NCBI GenBank assembly: GCA_035308025.1
Contig: DATGHL010000038.1
Coordinates: forward strand, 21,317 to 85,316
DNA length: 64,000 bases
Direction of reading: 5' to 3'
Source: Candidatus Binataceae bacterium
Lineage (GTDB): Bacteria; Desulfobacterota; Binatia; Binatales; Binataceae
Shown here: in pieces, positions 8,744-17,264 of the stretch
How the letters are laid out: the number at the start of each line of letters is the position of its first letter
Position numbering within the stretch: position 1 is the first letter of the stretch
Position numbers and translations under genes: made by a program
The notes under the pieces: generated by a model
Told to the model about the DNA's origin: nothing
Seen by the model: only the letters and a program-made list of their open reading frames with translations
The model's database searches: none

Positions 8744-9796
8744 ATGCCGCCGCAATCGAGAAAACGGGTGTTCGTGACGCGCCCGATCGCCGACGCTGCC
8801 CTGCGCCGGCTCGCGGAATCTGCGCGCGTCGATCTCTGGGACGACGAGAACGCGCCGCCGCACGAGGAGCTGCTCACGCGCGTCGCCACGACCGACGCCG
8901 TCATCAGCATGGTCTCGGATCGCTTCGACGCGGCGACGATCGCGGCGCTGCCGCGGCTCGCGGTGATCAGCAACTTCGCCGTAGGACTCGATAATATCGA
9001 TCTTGACGCGGCGACTCGCGCCGGCATCGCCGTAGGGCACACCGCCGGAGTCTTGACCGAGACCACCGCTGACCTCGCCTTCGCGCTGATGCTGGCGGCG
9101 GCGCGGCGGGTCGCCGAAGGCGACCGCTACGTGCGCGCAGGACGCTGGCGCACCTGGACGCCGCGCCTGATGCTCGGACGGGACGTCTGGGGTGCAACGC
9201 TCGGGATTATCGGCTGGGGCGCGATCGGGCAGGCGGTCGCGCGCCGCGCGGCAGGTTTCGGGATGTGCATCCTGTACGCGGCGCATACTTCCTCGCGCCA
9301 GCGACAAGAGCCCGCGGCGACGGTGCTCACCGCTCCCGCGGCGGAGCAGGTGGTCCTTGCGGCCGAGCAGGTTGAGCTGACGCGGCTGCTGGCGGAGTCG
9401 GACTTTATTTCGATCAATGTGCCGTTGACGCCGGCTACGCATCATCTGATCGGCACACACGAATTCGCCGCAATGAAACGCGAGGCGATTATCGTCAACA
9501 CCGCGCGCGGTGCCGTGATCGATCAGGAGGCGCTGATCATGGCACTTAAGCTCGAGCGGATCGCGGGCGCCGGCCTGGATGTCACGGAAGTCGAGCCGCT
9601 CCCGTCAGACCATCCGCTGTTGCAATTTCCGAACGTGGTCGTGACGCCGCATATCGGCAGCGCAAGTCACGCGACGCGGCTGCGGATGGCGGAACTCGCC
9701 GTCGACAATGTCCTCGACGTTTTAGCCGGTAAGCTCCCCCGTCGCTGCGCCAACCCGACCGTGGCGTTGCGCACACCGGCAGCGTCAGCGAAATAG
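8744..9796 (+). CDS. D-isomer-specific 2-hydroxyacid dehydrogenase (glyoxylate/hydroxypyruvate reductase-like)
   Basis: About 350 residues with the usual split catalytic domain around an NAD-binding domain. It shows the nucleotide loop LGIIGWGAIG, the substrate/catalytic Arg in VNTARGAVID, the Glu in DVTEVEPLP and the catalytic His in VTPHIGSAS. Family members reduce glyoxylate, hydroxypyruvate or other 2-keto acids with NAD(P)H. About 20 extra residues rich in Ala, Val and Gln are inserted after the cofactor loop (near SSRQRQEPAATV), making it longer than the usual 310-330. ATG 8744 is preferred over an in-frame TTG at 8732. It is divergent from the acyl-CoA synthetase. Confidence 0.85.
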   Translation: MPPQSRKRVFVTRPIADAALRRLAESARVDLWDDENAPPHEELLTRVATTDAVISMVSDRFDAATIAALPRLAVISNFAVGLDNIDLDAATRAGIAVGHTAGVLTETTADLAFALMLAAARRVAEGDRYVRAGRWRTWTPRLMLGRDVWGATLGIIGWGAIGQAVARRAAGFGMCILYAAHTSSRQRQEPAATVLTAPAAEQVVLAAEQVELTRLLAESDFISINVPLTPATHHLIGTHEFAAMKREAIIVNTARGAVIDQEALIMALKLERIAGAGLDVTEVEPLPSDHPLLQFPNVVVTPHIGSASHATRLRMAELAVDNVLDVLAGKLPRRCANPTVALRTPAASAK

Positions 9797-9797
9797 A

Positions 9798-10547
9798 TTA
9801 TCCTCGCGCGGCGGCGATCGCCTCCGCCAGCGAGAAGCGCCCTTCATAGAGCGCGCGTCCGCTGATAACGCCGGCGACGCCCGCATCGAAACAGCGCGCG
9901 AGCACCCGAATATCATCCAGCGTCGCGACGCCACCTGAGGCGATCAGCGGGAGACCAGCCTTTTTAGCATTCGCGGAGAACATCGCGGCGTTGGCGCCCG
10001 CTTCGGTGCCGTCGCGGGCGATGTCCGTGAGCACGATCGCGGCCGCGCCGGCCGCGCAAAAGCGGCTAATCGCGTCGGCGACTGTAAGTTGGCTGGTCTC
10101 GACCCATCCGCGAATCGCGAGATGGCCATCGCGCGCATCGAGCGAGCCGAAAATGCGCTCTGGGAACTTCGCACAAGCTTCAACCATCACTTGAGGTTCC
10201 AGGAAAGCCGCCGAGCCCAGCGAGACGAAATCGGCCCCCGCGGCGATCGTGGCACAAATCGAGTCGAGCGAGCGCAAGCCGCCGCTGATATCGAGACGGC
10301 AGCCGACCGCGTCGCGAATTGCGTGGATCGCCTCGAGGTTCTGCGGCGCGCCCACGATCGCGCCGTCGAGGTCCACGATATGGATCAGCTCGGCGCCCTC
10401 GCGCTCGAAGCGCCGGGCCGTCGCCGCCGGATCATCGTCATAAACGGTCGCGCGACTCATCTCGCCGCGCAGCAGGCGCACGACTTTCCCGCCCTTGAGA
10501 TCGATCGCCGGGATAACGGTGAAGCGGCTGAAGAGCGGATTCGTCAA
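9798..10547 (-). CDS. hisA: Phosphoribosylformimino-AICAR-phosphate isomerase
   Basis: HisA is the TIM-barrel isomerase of the fourth step of histidine synthesis. The N-terminal catalytic Asp lies in VIPAIDLKGGKVVRL (D16 with the start used here) and the C-terminal one in LTDIARDGT; phosphate loops DISGGLRS and ASGGV are present. The open frame extends to 10661, but homology begins at TTG 10547 (TNPLFSRFTVIPAID), which gives the usual 249 residues and leaves a 40-bp gap after hisB. It closes the hisD-hisB-hisA run. The genes hisH and hisF, which often flank hisA, are absent here. Confidence 0.9.
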   Translation of the reverse strand: MTNPLFSRFTVIPAIDLKGGKVVRLLRGEMSRATVYDDDPAATARRFEREGAELIHIVDLDGAIVGAPQNLEAIHAIRDAVGCRLDISGGLRSLDSICATIAAGADFVSLGSAAFLEPQVMVEACAKFPERIFGSLDARDGHLAIRGWVETSQLTVADAISRFCAAGAAAIVLTDIARDGTEAGANAAMFSANAKKAGLPLIASGGVATLDDIRVLARCFDAGVAGVISGRALYEGRFSLAEAIAAARG

Positions 10548-10587
10548 GCGATCATGCCGTGGCAGCGCCCGCCGCCGCGGACCCTCG

Positions 10588-11244
10588 TCAGGACAGGGTG
10601 CCCTTGGTCGAGAGCGCGCCGGCAATACGAGGGTCGAGCGCGGTCGCGGTGTCCATCGCACGCGCGAGCGCCTTGAACGCCGACTCGATTATGTGATGGG
10701 GGTTGCGCCCGCTGTGCAGGTTGAGGTGGAGGTTCATGCCGGTTTCATCCGCGAGCGCCTTCATAAAATCGTTGATCAGCGTGGTTTGAAACGCGCCGAC
10801 GCGTTCCTGGGTGATGGGCACATTGTAGGCAAGGTAAGAGCGCCCGCTGATGTCGACGACGACGTTGCACAACGCCTCGTCAAGCGGGACGGTGGCTTCG
10901 CCGAAGCGGCGGATGCCGGAACGGTCGCCGAGCGCCTCGCGGAAGGCCCGGCCGAGCACGATTCCGACGTCCTCGACAGTATGATGATCGTCAACCTTAA
11001 GGTCGCCGTCGGCGGCGACTTTGAGATCGAAAAAACCGTGGCGGGCGAAGCTTTCGAGCATGTGGTCGAGAAACGGCACGCCGGTGTTGACGGCAGCGTC
11101 GCCGCGGCCATCGAGCTTTAGGGCGACGCTGATATGGGTTTCGCGCGTCTTGCGCTCGACCGCCGCAACACGTTTAGGCGAATTGTTCGCCGCCGCGCTT
11201 GTTCGAGCAATTCCGAGCGAGCGCGACTTAACTCGATTTTCCAT
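10588..11244 (-). CDS. hisB: Imidazoleglycerol-phosphate dehydratase
   Basis: HisB removes water from imidazoleglycerol phosphate. The two manganese-binding signatures are present: DDHHTVEDVG in the first half and the second near NPHHIIESAFKALARA; GVPFLDHMLESFARHG is also typical. Only the dehydratase domain is present, with no phosphatase fusion. ATG 11244 is preferred and overlaps the end of hisD by 17 bp, indicating coupled translation; an upstream in-frame ATG at 11280 is possible. The first 25 residues or so are a non-conserved Ser/Ala-rich leader. Confidence 0.93.
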   Translation of the reverse strand: MENRVKSRSLGIARTSAAANNSPKRVAAVERKTRETHISVALKLDGRGDAAVNTGVPFLDHMLESFARHGFFDLKVAADGDLKVDDHHTVEDVGIVLGRAFREALGDRSGIRRFGEATVPLDEALCNVVVDISGRSYLAYNVPITQERVGAFQTTLINDFMKALADETGMNLHLNLHSGRNPHHIIESAFKALARAMDTATALDPRIAGALSTKGTLS

Positions 11245-12628
11245 TGGATGCCTTGTTTCCCCGCCGCGCCTGCCGCCCATTCAGCTTAAGTTGGCCCTGC
11301 TCGAACCGTACCTCGATCGCGCGAGCGTGACCCTCGAAACCTTCCATCCGCGCTAGCCGCGTCGTCGCCGGGGCAAGCTGTGCCAGCGCCCGCTGCGAGC
11401 TCTCGATTATACTGGTTCGCTTGAGGAAATCGTAAGCACCCAGCGGGGAGGCGAAGCGGGCAGCGCCGCCGGTGGGCAAAACGTGATTGGGCCCGGCGAG
11501 ATAGTCGCCGAGCGGCGCGGGCGAATGGCCACCGAGAAAGACCGCGCCCGCAGCCTCGACCCGCGGAAGCCATCGCGCGGGGTTGGCGATTTCGAGCTCA
11601 AGATGTTCGGGGGCAATCTGATTAGCGAGCTCGAACGCGGCATCGAGGTCCTTGACGATGATCGCAGCGGCCCGCCGCGCCATCACGCGCCTGACCGCCG
11701 CCGCCCGCGGCAGATCGTCGAGCGCGCGTTCGAGCGCCGCCGCGGTCTCCTCTGCGATACTCCGGGAGTTAGTGAGCAGTATGGCGGCCTCGTCACCCGA
11801 GCCATGCTCAGCCTGCGCGATGAGATCGGCAGCCACCCAGGTCGGGTGCGCGGCGGCGTCGGCGATGATCAAGACTTCGCTCGGCCCGGCCATTTTATCG
11901 ATATCAACTGCGCCATTGACCATTCTTTTCGCCGCCTGCACCCAGGCATTGCCGGGGCCGACGATTTTATCGACCGGAGCGATCGTCGCAGTGCCGTAGG
12001 CAAGCGCGGCGATCGCTTGCGCGCCGCCAACGCGATAGACCTCGCTGACGCCTGCGATCGCGGCCGCCGCCAAGACGCCAAGGTTGTCGCCGAACTGGTT
12101 ATCGGACTTCTTAGCGGGCTTGTCAGCGGATTTGCCGGGCGGGGAAACCATCGCGATCTCTTTGACGCCGGCGACGCGTGCGGGGATCGCATTCATCAGC
12201 ACCGACGAGGGATAGGCGCCCTGCCCGCCCGGCACGTAGATGCCGACGCGACGGAGCGGGCGGACGATCGAACCGAGGCGCATCCCGAGAGCCTCTCGAT
12301 AAGAGAACGATTTGATCAGGGTGCGGCGGTGGAAAGCCTCAATCCGTCGCGCGGCGAGCTCGAGCGCGCGCCGCTCCGAAACTGGCAGCGTCGCGCGCGC
12401 GTCGGCTAATTCGGCGGCGCTCACGCGGAGGTGCGCGCGCGGAATCCTCACTGTGTCGAAGCGCGCAGTGAGGCGGACCAGGGCCGCGTCACCGCCACGG
12501 CGGACTTCGGCGATAATTTTCGCAACTGCTTGATCGACCGCGCCGCCGGTCTCGCCGCGCCGCTTGAAGATCAGTTTGAGCAGGCGCTCGCAGGCCGGTG
12601 ATCCGGCATCCAATACGCGCAGCGGCAT
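11228..12628 (-). CDS. hisD: Histidinol dehydrogenase
   Basis: HisD carries out the last two oxidations from histidinol to histidine, using zinc and NAD. Recognisable blocks are RRVGIYVPGGQGAYPSSV, VDKIVGPGNAWVQAAKR, DKMAGPSEVLIIAD, the zinc ligands in QAEHGSGDEA, the catalytic pair in APEHLEL, and GDYLAGPNHVLPTGG. A short Lys/Ser-rich insert (GKSADKPAKKSDNQFG) lies after MVSPP, where most orthologues are shorter. I chose ATG 12628 because it falls just after the murA stop; an upstream ATG at 12652 would overlap murA by 20 bp. Confidence 0.95.
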   Translation of the reverse strand: MPLRVLDAGSPACERLLKLIFKRRGETGGAVDQAVAKIIAEVRRGGDAALVRLTARFDTVRIPRAHLRVSAAELADARATLPVSERRALELAARRIEAFHRRTLIKSFSYREALGMRLGSIVRPLRRVGIYVPGGQGAYPSSVLMNAIPARVAGVKEIAMVSPPGKSADKPAKKSDNQFGDNLGVLAAAAIAGVSEVYRVGGAQAIAALAYGTATIAPVDKIVGPGNAWVQAAKRMVNGAVDIDKMAGPSEVLIIADAAAHPTWVAADLIAQAEHGSGDEAAILLTNSRSIAEETAAALERALDDLPRAAAVRRVMARRAAAIIVKDLDAAFELANQIAPEHLELEIANPARWLPRVEAAGAVFLGGHSPAPLGDYLAGPNHVLPTGGAARFASPLGAYDFLKRTSIIESSQRALAQLAPATTRLARMEGFEGHARAIEVRFEQGQLKLNGRQARRGNKASNGKSS

Positions 12629-12632
12629 CGGA

Positions 12633-13889
12633 TTATTCGGCGACGCGATCAATCTCTGCGCCGAGCGCGCGCAGCTTGTCGTCGAGCGCCTCGTAGCCGC
12701 GATCGAGGTGATAGACGCGGCTGACGTGGGTGTGGTTTTCGGCGGCGAGGCCGGCGAGAATGAGGCCCATCGAGGCGCGCAAGTCGGTCGCCATCACGGG
12801 TGCGCCGCTTAACGGCGAGGCGCCGCGTACGATCGCGGTCGGACCCTTCATCACGATGTCGGCGCCCATCCGGATGAGTTCGGGGGCGTGCATGAAACGG
12901 TTCTCGAAAATGGTCTCGGTAATGACGGAGGTTCCGCGCGCCTGCGTCAGCAGCGCCATCATCTGGGCCTGCAGATCGGTCGGGAAACCCGGATAGGGCA
13001 GCGTGCGCAGCTCGACTGACCGCAAACCACCGGAACGCGCGACCCGCAGCCCGCCGTTGAGCGATGAGACCTCGGCGCCGGTTTCGCGCAACTTGACGAT
13101 CACCGCGTCGAGCTGCGCGGCCGGAGCGTTTTCCACGGTCACGTCGCCGCCGGTGATCGCCGCGGCGATCATCAATGAGCCGGCCTCGATGCGATCGGGG
13201 ATGACGCGATGCTCCGCCCCGTGCAGCCGCTCGACTCCCTCAATGGTGATCACGTGGGTGCCGGCGCCTTCGACCTGCGCACCCATCGCGATCAGCAGTG
13301 CGGCGAGGTCCTGGACCTCGGGTTCGCGCGCGGCGTTTTCGATGGTCGTGCGTCCGCGCGCCAGGACCGCCGCCATCATGATGTTTTCCGTCGCGCCGAC
13401 GGAAGGACTGTCGAGCCACAAACGCGCGCCGGCCAGGCGCTCGGCGTGAGCCTCGACATAACCGTTGCGGAGCTGGATACGCGCGCCCAACGCGCGGATT
13501 CCGCCGATATGCAGGTTGACTGGCCGCGCCCCGATCGCGCATCCGCCGGGGGTCGAGACGCGCGCGCGGCCGGTGCGGGCGAGCATCGGGCCGAGCACGA
13601 CGAACGAGGCCCGCATGGTTTTGACCAGGTCGTAGGAGGCCTCGTGCGCGTGCACTTCGGCGGCGCAGATTTCGAGGCTGTGTTCGTCGAGCCAGTGCGC
13701 GGTCGCGCCGAGCCCTTCGAGCAGGGCGATCGCCGTGCGGACGTCGCGCAGGCGCGGGACGTTGTGCAGGACGAGCGGCTCGCGGGTGAGCAGCGACGCC
13801 ATCAGAATCGGCAGAGTGGCGTTCTTGCTGCCGCTGACGGCGACCGCGCCGCGCAGCGTGCGGCCGCCGCGGATGATCATCTGGTCCAT
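12633..13889 (-). CDS. murA: UDP-N-acetylglucosamine 1-carboxyvinyltransferase
   Basis: MurA transfers enolpyruvate from PEP to UDP-GlcNAc, the first committed step of peptidoglycan synthesis. The 418 residues match the family length. The N-terminal SGSKNATLPI carries the conserved Lys22/Asn23, and the catalytic loop reads STPGGCAIGARPVNLH with Cys117, the fosfomycin target, so the enzyme is expected to be of the fosfomycin-sensitive type. The C-terminus has DLRASMGLILAGLAAE and DRGYEALDDKLRALGA. It lies just upstream of hisD, an arrangement found in many bacteria. Confidence 0.96.
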   Translation of the reverse strand: MDQMIIRGGRTLRGAVAVSGSKNATLPILMASLLTREPLVLHNVPRLRDVRTAIALLEGLGATAHWLDEHSLEICAAEVHAHEASYDLVKTMRASFVVLGPMLARTGRARVSTPGGCAIGARPVNLHIGGIRALGARIQLRNGYVEAHAERLAGARLWLDSPSVGATENIMMAAVLARGRTTIENAAREPEVQDLAALLIAMGAQVEGAGTHVITIEGVERLHGAEHRVIPDRIEAGSLMIAAAITGGDVTVENAPAAQLDAVIVKLRETGAEVSSLNGGLRVARSGGLRSVELRTLPYPGFPTDLQAQMMALLTQARGTSVITETIFENRFMHAPELIRMGADIVMKGPTAIVRGASPLSGAPVMATDLRASMGLILAGLAAENHTHVSRVYHLDRGYEALDDKLRALGAEIDRVAE

Positions 13890-14084
13890 GAAGGTGCCGC
13901 TACTTTAACGTGCGCCCGCCCGGCGGGCTATCGCAGGTTCGCGCCGGCTGCAACCTCAAGTCGCCGCGCTGTCGGCGGGGCACTATGGGTCGGCAGCCTG
14001 GTGGCGAAAATGCGGGAATGGCTGGTGGGTCGCGAAACAAGATTTTTAAAATGGTGCCTGTCGGTTACAGACCAACTCGTGAGG

Positions 14085-14792
14085 CTAAAGATTCGCGGGA
14101 CGTTCAACAGTGCCGACCACCGCTGATACGTCCGCGAGGCGATAGACATAATATGATTTAGGGATCCCGAGTATACGCTCCGTCTTCACCGTCCCATCAG
14201 GGAAATAGCCCTGTAATTTACGACGTGTGATCACCGTCGTGCCTCTGATCATTTCGTTCCAATCCGGGAGCGTCTTCTCCCAGCCCCTGTGCATTCTTGC
14301 ACGGAGGGCGCGGGGCATGGCCCACCAGAACGGAATGCCGGTATGCGCCTCCAGCGGAAAATAGACCGAGGGCGTCTGGACGTAATAGGAGGGCGCCAGA
14401 CGGCGGGCTTCGCCAGCGAATTTCCGCTCGTTCGGCTCACCGCCGACATGCTCGATCACGCTGTTGCTGAAGACGATGTCGAAACTATTATCACTGTAGT
14501 CGTGAAGTTGTGTGGCATCTCCTTCGACGAAGGTGAAGTGATGATGGCTGTCGGTGTTCTTCGCAGGATCTGTGCAGGTTAGGTTCACGATGGTGACGTC
14601 GAGTGGCGTTTTGATCAGGTTCCAGATTGTGGTGGTGCCACCTAGGTCAATCACCCGGGTGCCGCGCTCCGGAGCAAAAATTTTCTCAAACTCTGCCATC
14701 CGGCTTCCACGTAAAGCTGGCTGAACGCGCGTGAGGATTTCGTGAAAGACCTTAAGGCGCAGATATTTGAGATTTAGCATGGCGACTTCCAT
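14085..14792 (-). CDS. Class I SAM-dependent methyltransferase, lower-GC insert in the prfA-murA interval
   Basis: A 235-residue methyltransferase of the Methyltransf_11 type. Motif I is RVIDLGGTTTIW, an acidic strand end is FVEGDATQLHDYSDNSFD, and motif IV/post-I is FDIVFSNSVIEHVGG. It is not PrmC: there is no NPPY motif. The C-terminal half is rich in aromatic residues (FPLEAHTGIPFWWAMP), as in methyltransferases of sugar or glycan clusters. Several 60-base rows within it are clearly poorer in G+C than the flanking prfA and murA, which suggests recent acquisition. The ATG at 14792 is used; a second at 14780 is possible. Substrate unknown. Confidence 0.8.
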   Translation of the reverse strand: MEVAMLNLKYLRLKVFHEILTRVQPALRGSRMAEFEKIFAPERGTRVIDLGGTTTIWNLIKTPLDVTIVNLTCTDPAKNTDSHHHFTFVEGDATQLHDYSDNSFDIVFSNSVIEHVGGEPNERKFAGEARRLAPSYYVQTPSVYFPLEAHTGIPFWWAMPRALRARMHRGWEKTLPDWNEMIRGTTVITRRKLQGYFPDGTVKTERILGIPKSYYVYRLADVSAVVGTVERPANL

Positions 14793-14813
14793 CGCAGGCG
14801 AAGATGGCGCGCC

Positions 14814-15887
14814 CTATTTATCGCTGAGGGCGGCGGCTTGTTCGGCGGTGGCGAGCGCGTCGATAATCGGTTCGAGTGCGCCGTCGAGCACCTGATCAAG
14901 CTGATGGAGCGTCAGGTTGACGCGATGGTCGGTGACGCGCGACTGCGGAAAATTGTAAGTGCGGATGCGTTCGGAGCGGTCCCCCGTCCCGACCATCGAG
15001 CGGCGCGCGTCGGCGATCTTGGCGTCCTGCTCGGCGTGGGCGTTTTCGAGCAGGCGTGCGCGCAGAATCTTGAGCGCGCGGGCCTTGTTCTTGTGCTGGG
15101 ATTTTTCGTCGCGGCAGATGATCACCATCCCGGTCGGAATATGAGTGATGCGGACGGCGGAATCGGTCGTGTTTACGCTCTGGCCGCCGGGACCCGACGC
15201 GCGCATCACGTCGATGCGCAAATCTTTTTCTTCGTTGATGCTGACCTCGACCTCGTCAGCCTCGGGCAGCACGGCGACGGTTACCGCAGAGGTGTGGATG
15301 CGGCCTGAACCTTCGGTCGCGGGCACACGCTGCACGCGATGGACCCCGCCCTCGAACTTGAGGCGGCTGAAGGCGCCGCGCCCGCTGATCGAGGCGATGA
15401 CTTCCTTGATTCCGCCAAGGCCGGTGCTACTCTGGCTGAGCGCCTCGACCTTCCAGCCGTGGCGCTCGGCATAGCGGTTGTACATGCGAAAGAGGACGCC
15501 GGCGAAGAGCGAAGCCTCCTCGCCGCCGGTGCCGGCGCGAATCTCGAGCAGGACATTTTTGTCGTCGTTGGGATCGCGCGGGGTCAACAGGAGTTTCAGC
15601 CGCTCTTCGATTTCGCCTTGATGGCGCGCGAGTTCCGGCAAATCGGCGCGGGCCAGATCTCGTAGCTCGGCGTCGTCACCCTGGATAAAGGCGTCGTGCT
15701 CGGCAATCTCCTCGAGCAGTTTGCGGTAGTCGCGCGCGACCACGACGACGTCCGCGAGTTGCGCGCGTTCGCGCCCCAATTTGGCGTATTCGCGGTTGTT
15801 CGCGGCGACTGCGGGATCGCTCAGGCGGCGTTCGAGCTCGCCGAAGCGCTCCTCGACGCCTTTGAGCTTGTCGAGCAGAGGATTCAA
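14814..15887 (-). CDS. prfA: Peptide chain release factor 1
   Basis: RF1 ends translation at UAA and UAG. The 357-residue protein has the hydrolysis motif in [19 protein letters not shown] (GGQ at 234-236) and the codon-reading tripeptide P189-A190-T191 in [10 protein letters not shown], the PxT form that separates RF1 from the SPF form of RF2. The C-terminal [14 protein letters not shown] is also diagnostic. It follows rpmE by about 60 bp, the usual order. The methylase gene prmC, which normally comes next and modifies the GGQ glutamine, is missing here. Confidence 0.97.
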   Translation of the reverse strand: MNPLLDKLKGVEERFGELERRLSDPAVAANNREYAKLGRERAQLADVVVVARDYRKLLEEIAEHDAFIQGDDAELRDLARADLPELARHQGEIEERLKLLLTPRDPNDDKNVLLEIRAGTGGEEASLFAGVLFRMYNRYAERHGWKVEALSQSSTGLGGIKEVIASISGRGAFSRLKFEGGVHRVQRVPATEGSGRIHTSAVTVAVLPEADEVEVSINEEKDLRIDVMRASGPGGQSVNTTDSAVRITHIPTGMVIICRDEKSQHKNKARALKILRARLLENAHAEQDAKIADARRSMVGTGDRSERIRTYNFPQSRVTDHRVNLTLHQLDQVLDGALEPIIDALATAEQAAALSDK

Positions 15888-15946
15888 CGGCCGTTGCTCA
15901 ATTAATCATGGCGCGCGCGCAGAAGGGGCGCCATCAGGCTCCTCGC

Positions 15947-16171
15947 TTACTCGGCAGTGGCCTTGGTCGCGGGGGTTTTGCCGTATTTCCGGTTGAAGCG
16001 CTCGACGCGTCCGGCGGTATCGACCAAGCGTTGCTGGCCGGTGTAGAACGGATGGCAGTTCGAGCAGACTTCGACCTGGATTTTCGGCAGGGTCGAATGC
16101 GTCTCGAAGGTGTTGCCGCAGGCGCAGGTCACTACGCATCGGCGATAGTCGGGATGGATTGCAGCTTTCAT
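15947..16171 (-). CDS. rpmE: Ribosomal protein bL31, zinc-binding form
   Basis: A 74-residue bL31 starting [19 protein letters not shown]. The cysteines in CACG and [11 protein letters not shown] form the zinc site of the Cys-containing (C+) type, so this paralogue is the zinc-replete version. ATG 16171 is chosen because homology starts there; an in-frame ATG at 16189 would add six residues. The C-terminus ends in an Ala/Thr/Lys-rich tail (TPATKATAE). It is the first gene of the rpmE-prfA run. Confidence 0.95.
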   Translation of the reverse strand: MKAAIHPDYRRCVVTCACGNTFETHSTLPKIQVEVCSNCHPFYTGQQRLVDTAGRVERFNRKYGKTPATKATAE

Positions 16172-16316
16172 ATTAAGGCCCACCGGCATTAGTCACCGGA
16201 AGTGGAGCTATAATAATCATCATTTGGTCGCGGCACAATTCACCTGCGTACCTGGTTAGAATCGCGTGACAACTTTGAGCTGCGGGGGCGGCGCGGCTAG
16301 AATGCTGCGCGGCAGG

Positions 16317-17093
16317 ATGACGCGCAGGATGCGAAGGTCGGGCAAAACTTCCGCGGTGAAGATCGGGCTGCGCTGTCGGTGTGCGGCGCTCGCGCTGGGG
16401 TTGCTGGCGCTGGCCGGATGCGTCGCGCCAAAACCGCCGAGCGATGAACGGCCGCTCCAACCGGTGCCGAACGTCCCCGACCGGCCGGAAGTGGTGACCG
16501 ATCTATCGAAGTTGTCGGCGGCGGATACGACGGCGGTCGCGCTGCCGCCGGTGCTGCCGACCGTTTCACCCTTGCAGTCCACGAGCAACGTCAGCGTAGG
16601 CGCTTCGCGCAATGAGCAACTGACGCACAAGCTCGCCGCCGGCGAGCCGGGACGTTACGACACCGAGACGCCCTCATCGGACACGCAGGCGCCGGGGGGA
16701 ACTCGCCTGCTCAATGACAAAGCGCGTCAGTACGCCAATTTCAGCGATATTTTGTTGACGCAGACGATGCGCGCCGCGCTGACGCTGGAGCCGGAGAAAC
16801 TGGGGAGCAAGCGCGTGCCCCTCGAACTGACGCCGGTGGTGCTGACTGCGATCATGGACCCGGAGGGCCGGCTCAAGGAGATCGTGATCGAGCATCATTC
16901 GGGCGACCTCGCGGTCGATCGGCTGTTTATCGAGGCGTGCAAGCAAGGCATCTGGTCGCGCAATCCGCCGGTCGGCGCGCGCAGCGTTGAGGGCACCTAT
17001 CGCGTACAGATCCAGGGCAGCGTCTCGAATCGGACCTTTGACCGCTACGGCCAGTACACCTACTCGACCGAAATCGGGCTGGCGATTTTGTAG
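16317..17093 (+). CDS. Putative lipoprotein with TonB-like C-terminal domain
   Basis: A lipoprotein with a basic N-terminus, a hydrophobic core and the lipobox LLALAGC. A Pro/Thr/Ser-rich linker (KPPSDERPLQPVPNVP and beyond) follows. The last 90 residues (LTPVVLTAIMDPEGRLKEIVIEHHSGD to VEGTYRVQIQG) resemble the TonB C-terminal fold in pattern. The open frame reaches GTG 16266, but ATG 16317 gives a more typical signal peptide. The final 32 bases of the gene region recur exactly 149 bp downstream, on the far side of an intergenic repeat. It probably acts in the periplasm, anchored to a membrane; its role is unknown. Confidence 0.65.
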   Translation: MTRRMRRSGKTSAVKIGLRCRCAALALGLLALAGCVAPKPPSDERPLQPVPNVPDRPEVVTDLSKLSAADTTAVALPPVLPTVSPLQSTSNVSVGASRNEQLTHKLAAGEPGRYDTETPSSDTQAPGGTRLLNDKARQYANFSDILLTQTMRAALTLEPEKLGSKRVPLELTPVVLTAIMDPEGRLKEIVIEHHSGDLAVDRLFIEACKQGIWSRNPPVGARSVEGTYRVQIQGSVSNRTFDRYGQYTYSTEIGLAIL

Positions 17094-17094
17094 C
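17063..17094 (+). repeat. 32-bp direct repeat, copy 1 (3' end of the lipoprotein gene)
   Basis: This 32-bp stretch, starting CTCGACCGAAATCGGG and covering the last codons and the TAG of the lipoprotein gene, recurs base for base at 17212-17243. The base on either side differs between the copies, so the identity is exactly 32 bp. The 117 bp between the copies contain a member of the dispersed intergenic repeat family. Confidence 0.95.
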
Positions 17095-17103
17095 AGGCAG
17101 TTG

Positions 17104-17150
17104 AAAAGGATCTTCAACTGGGAATCTTGACGCAGCTCCAGGGTGCGGCC
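17104..17150 (-). repeat. Dispersed intergenic repeat, copy A (divergent)
   Basis: Contains AACTGGGAATCTTGACGCAG (17116-17135), which matches on the opposite strand the repeat at 35884-35932, including the neighbouring TTGAAAA-GAT segment. The remainder of the copy is diverged. It lies between the two 32-bp direct repeats. Confidence 0.75.
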
Positions 17151-17211
17151 GAGTCTGCGAGGCGCGGCCAAGATACGACGCGCCTGCTCGCTACGCTGCG
17201 CTTCGCTAGTG

Positions 17212-17243
17212 CTCGACCGAAATCGGGCTGGCGATTTTGTAGC
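17212..17243 (+). repeat. 32-bp direct repeat, copy 2
   Basis: An exact copy of 17063-17094. It lies outside any credible gene, just before the end of the 6-phosphogluconolactonase gene, and encodes nothing in this position. It looks like a duplicated gene end left when the repeat-containing 117 bp was inserted or duplicated. Confidence 0.95.
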
Positions 17244-17264
17244 GTCGCGCGCCGCGCTCGAGTC

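Noticed and set aside
10548..10661. Extended N-terminus of hisA
   Set aside because: It overlaps hisB and is Arg/Pro-rich with no match to HisA. TTG 10547 begins where homology does.
13209..14126. Plus-strand frame over murA and the following gap
   Set aside because: It is antisense to murA, which has an intact catalytic Cys loop.
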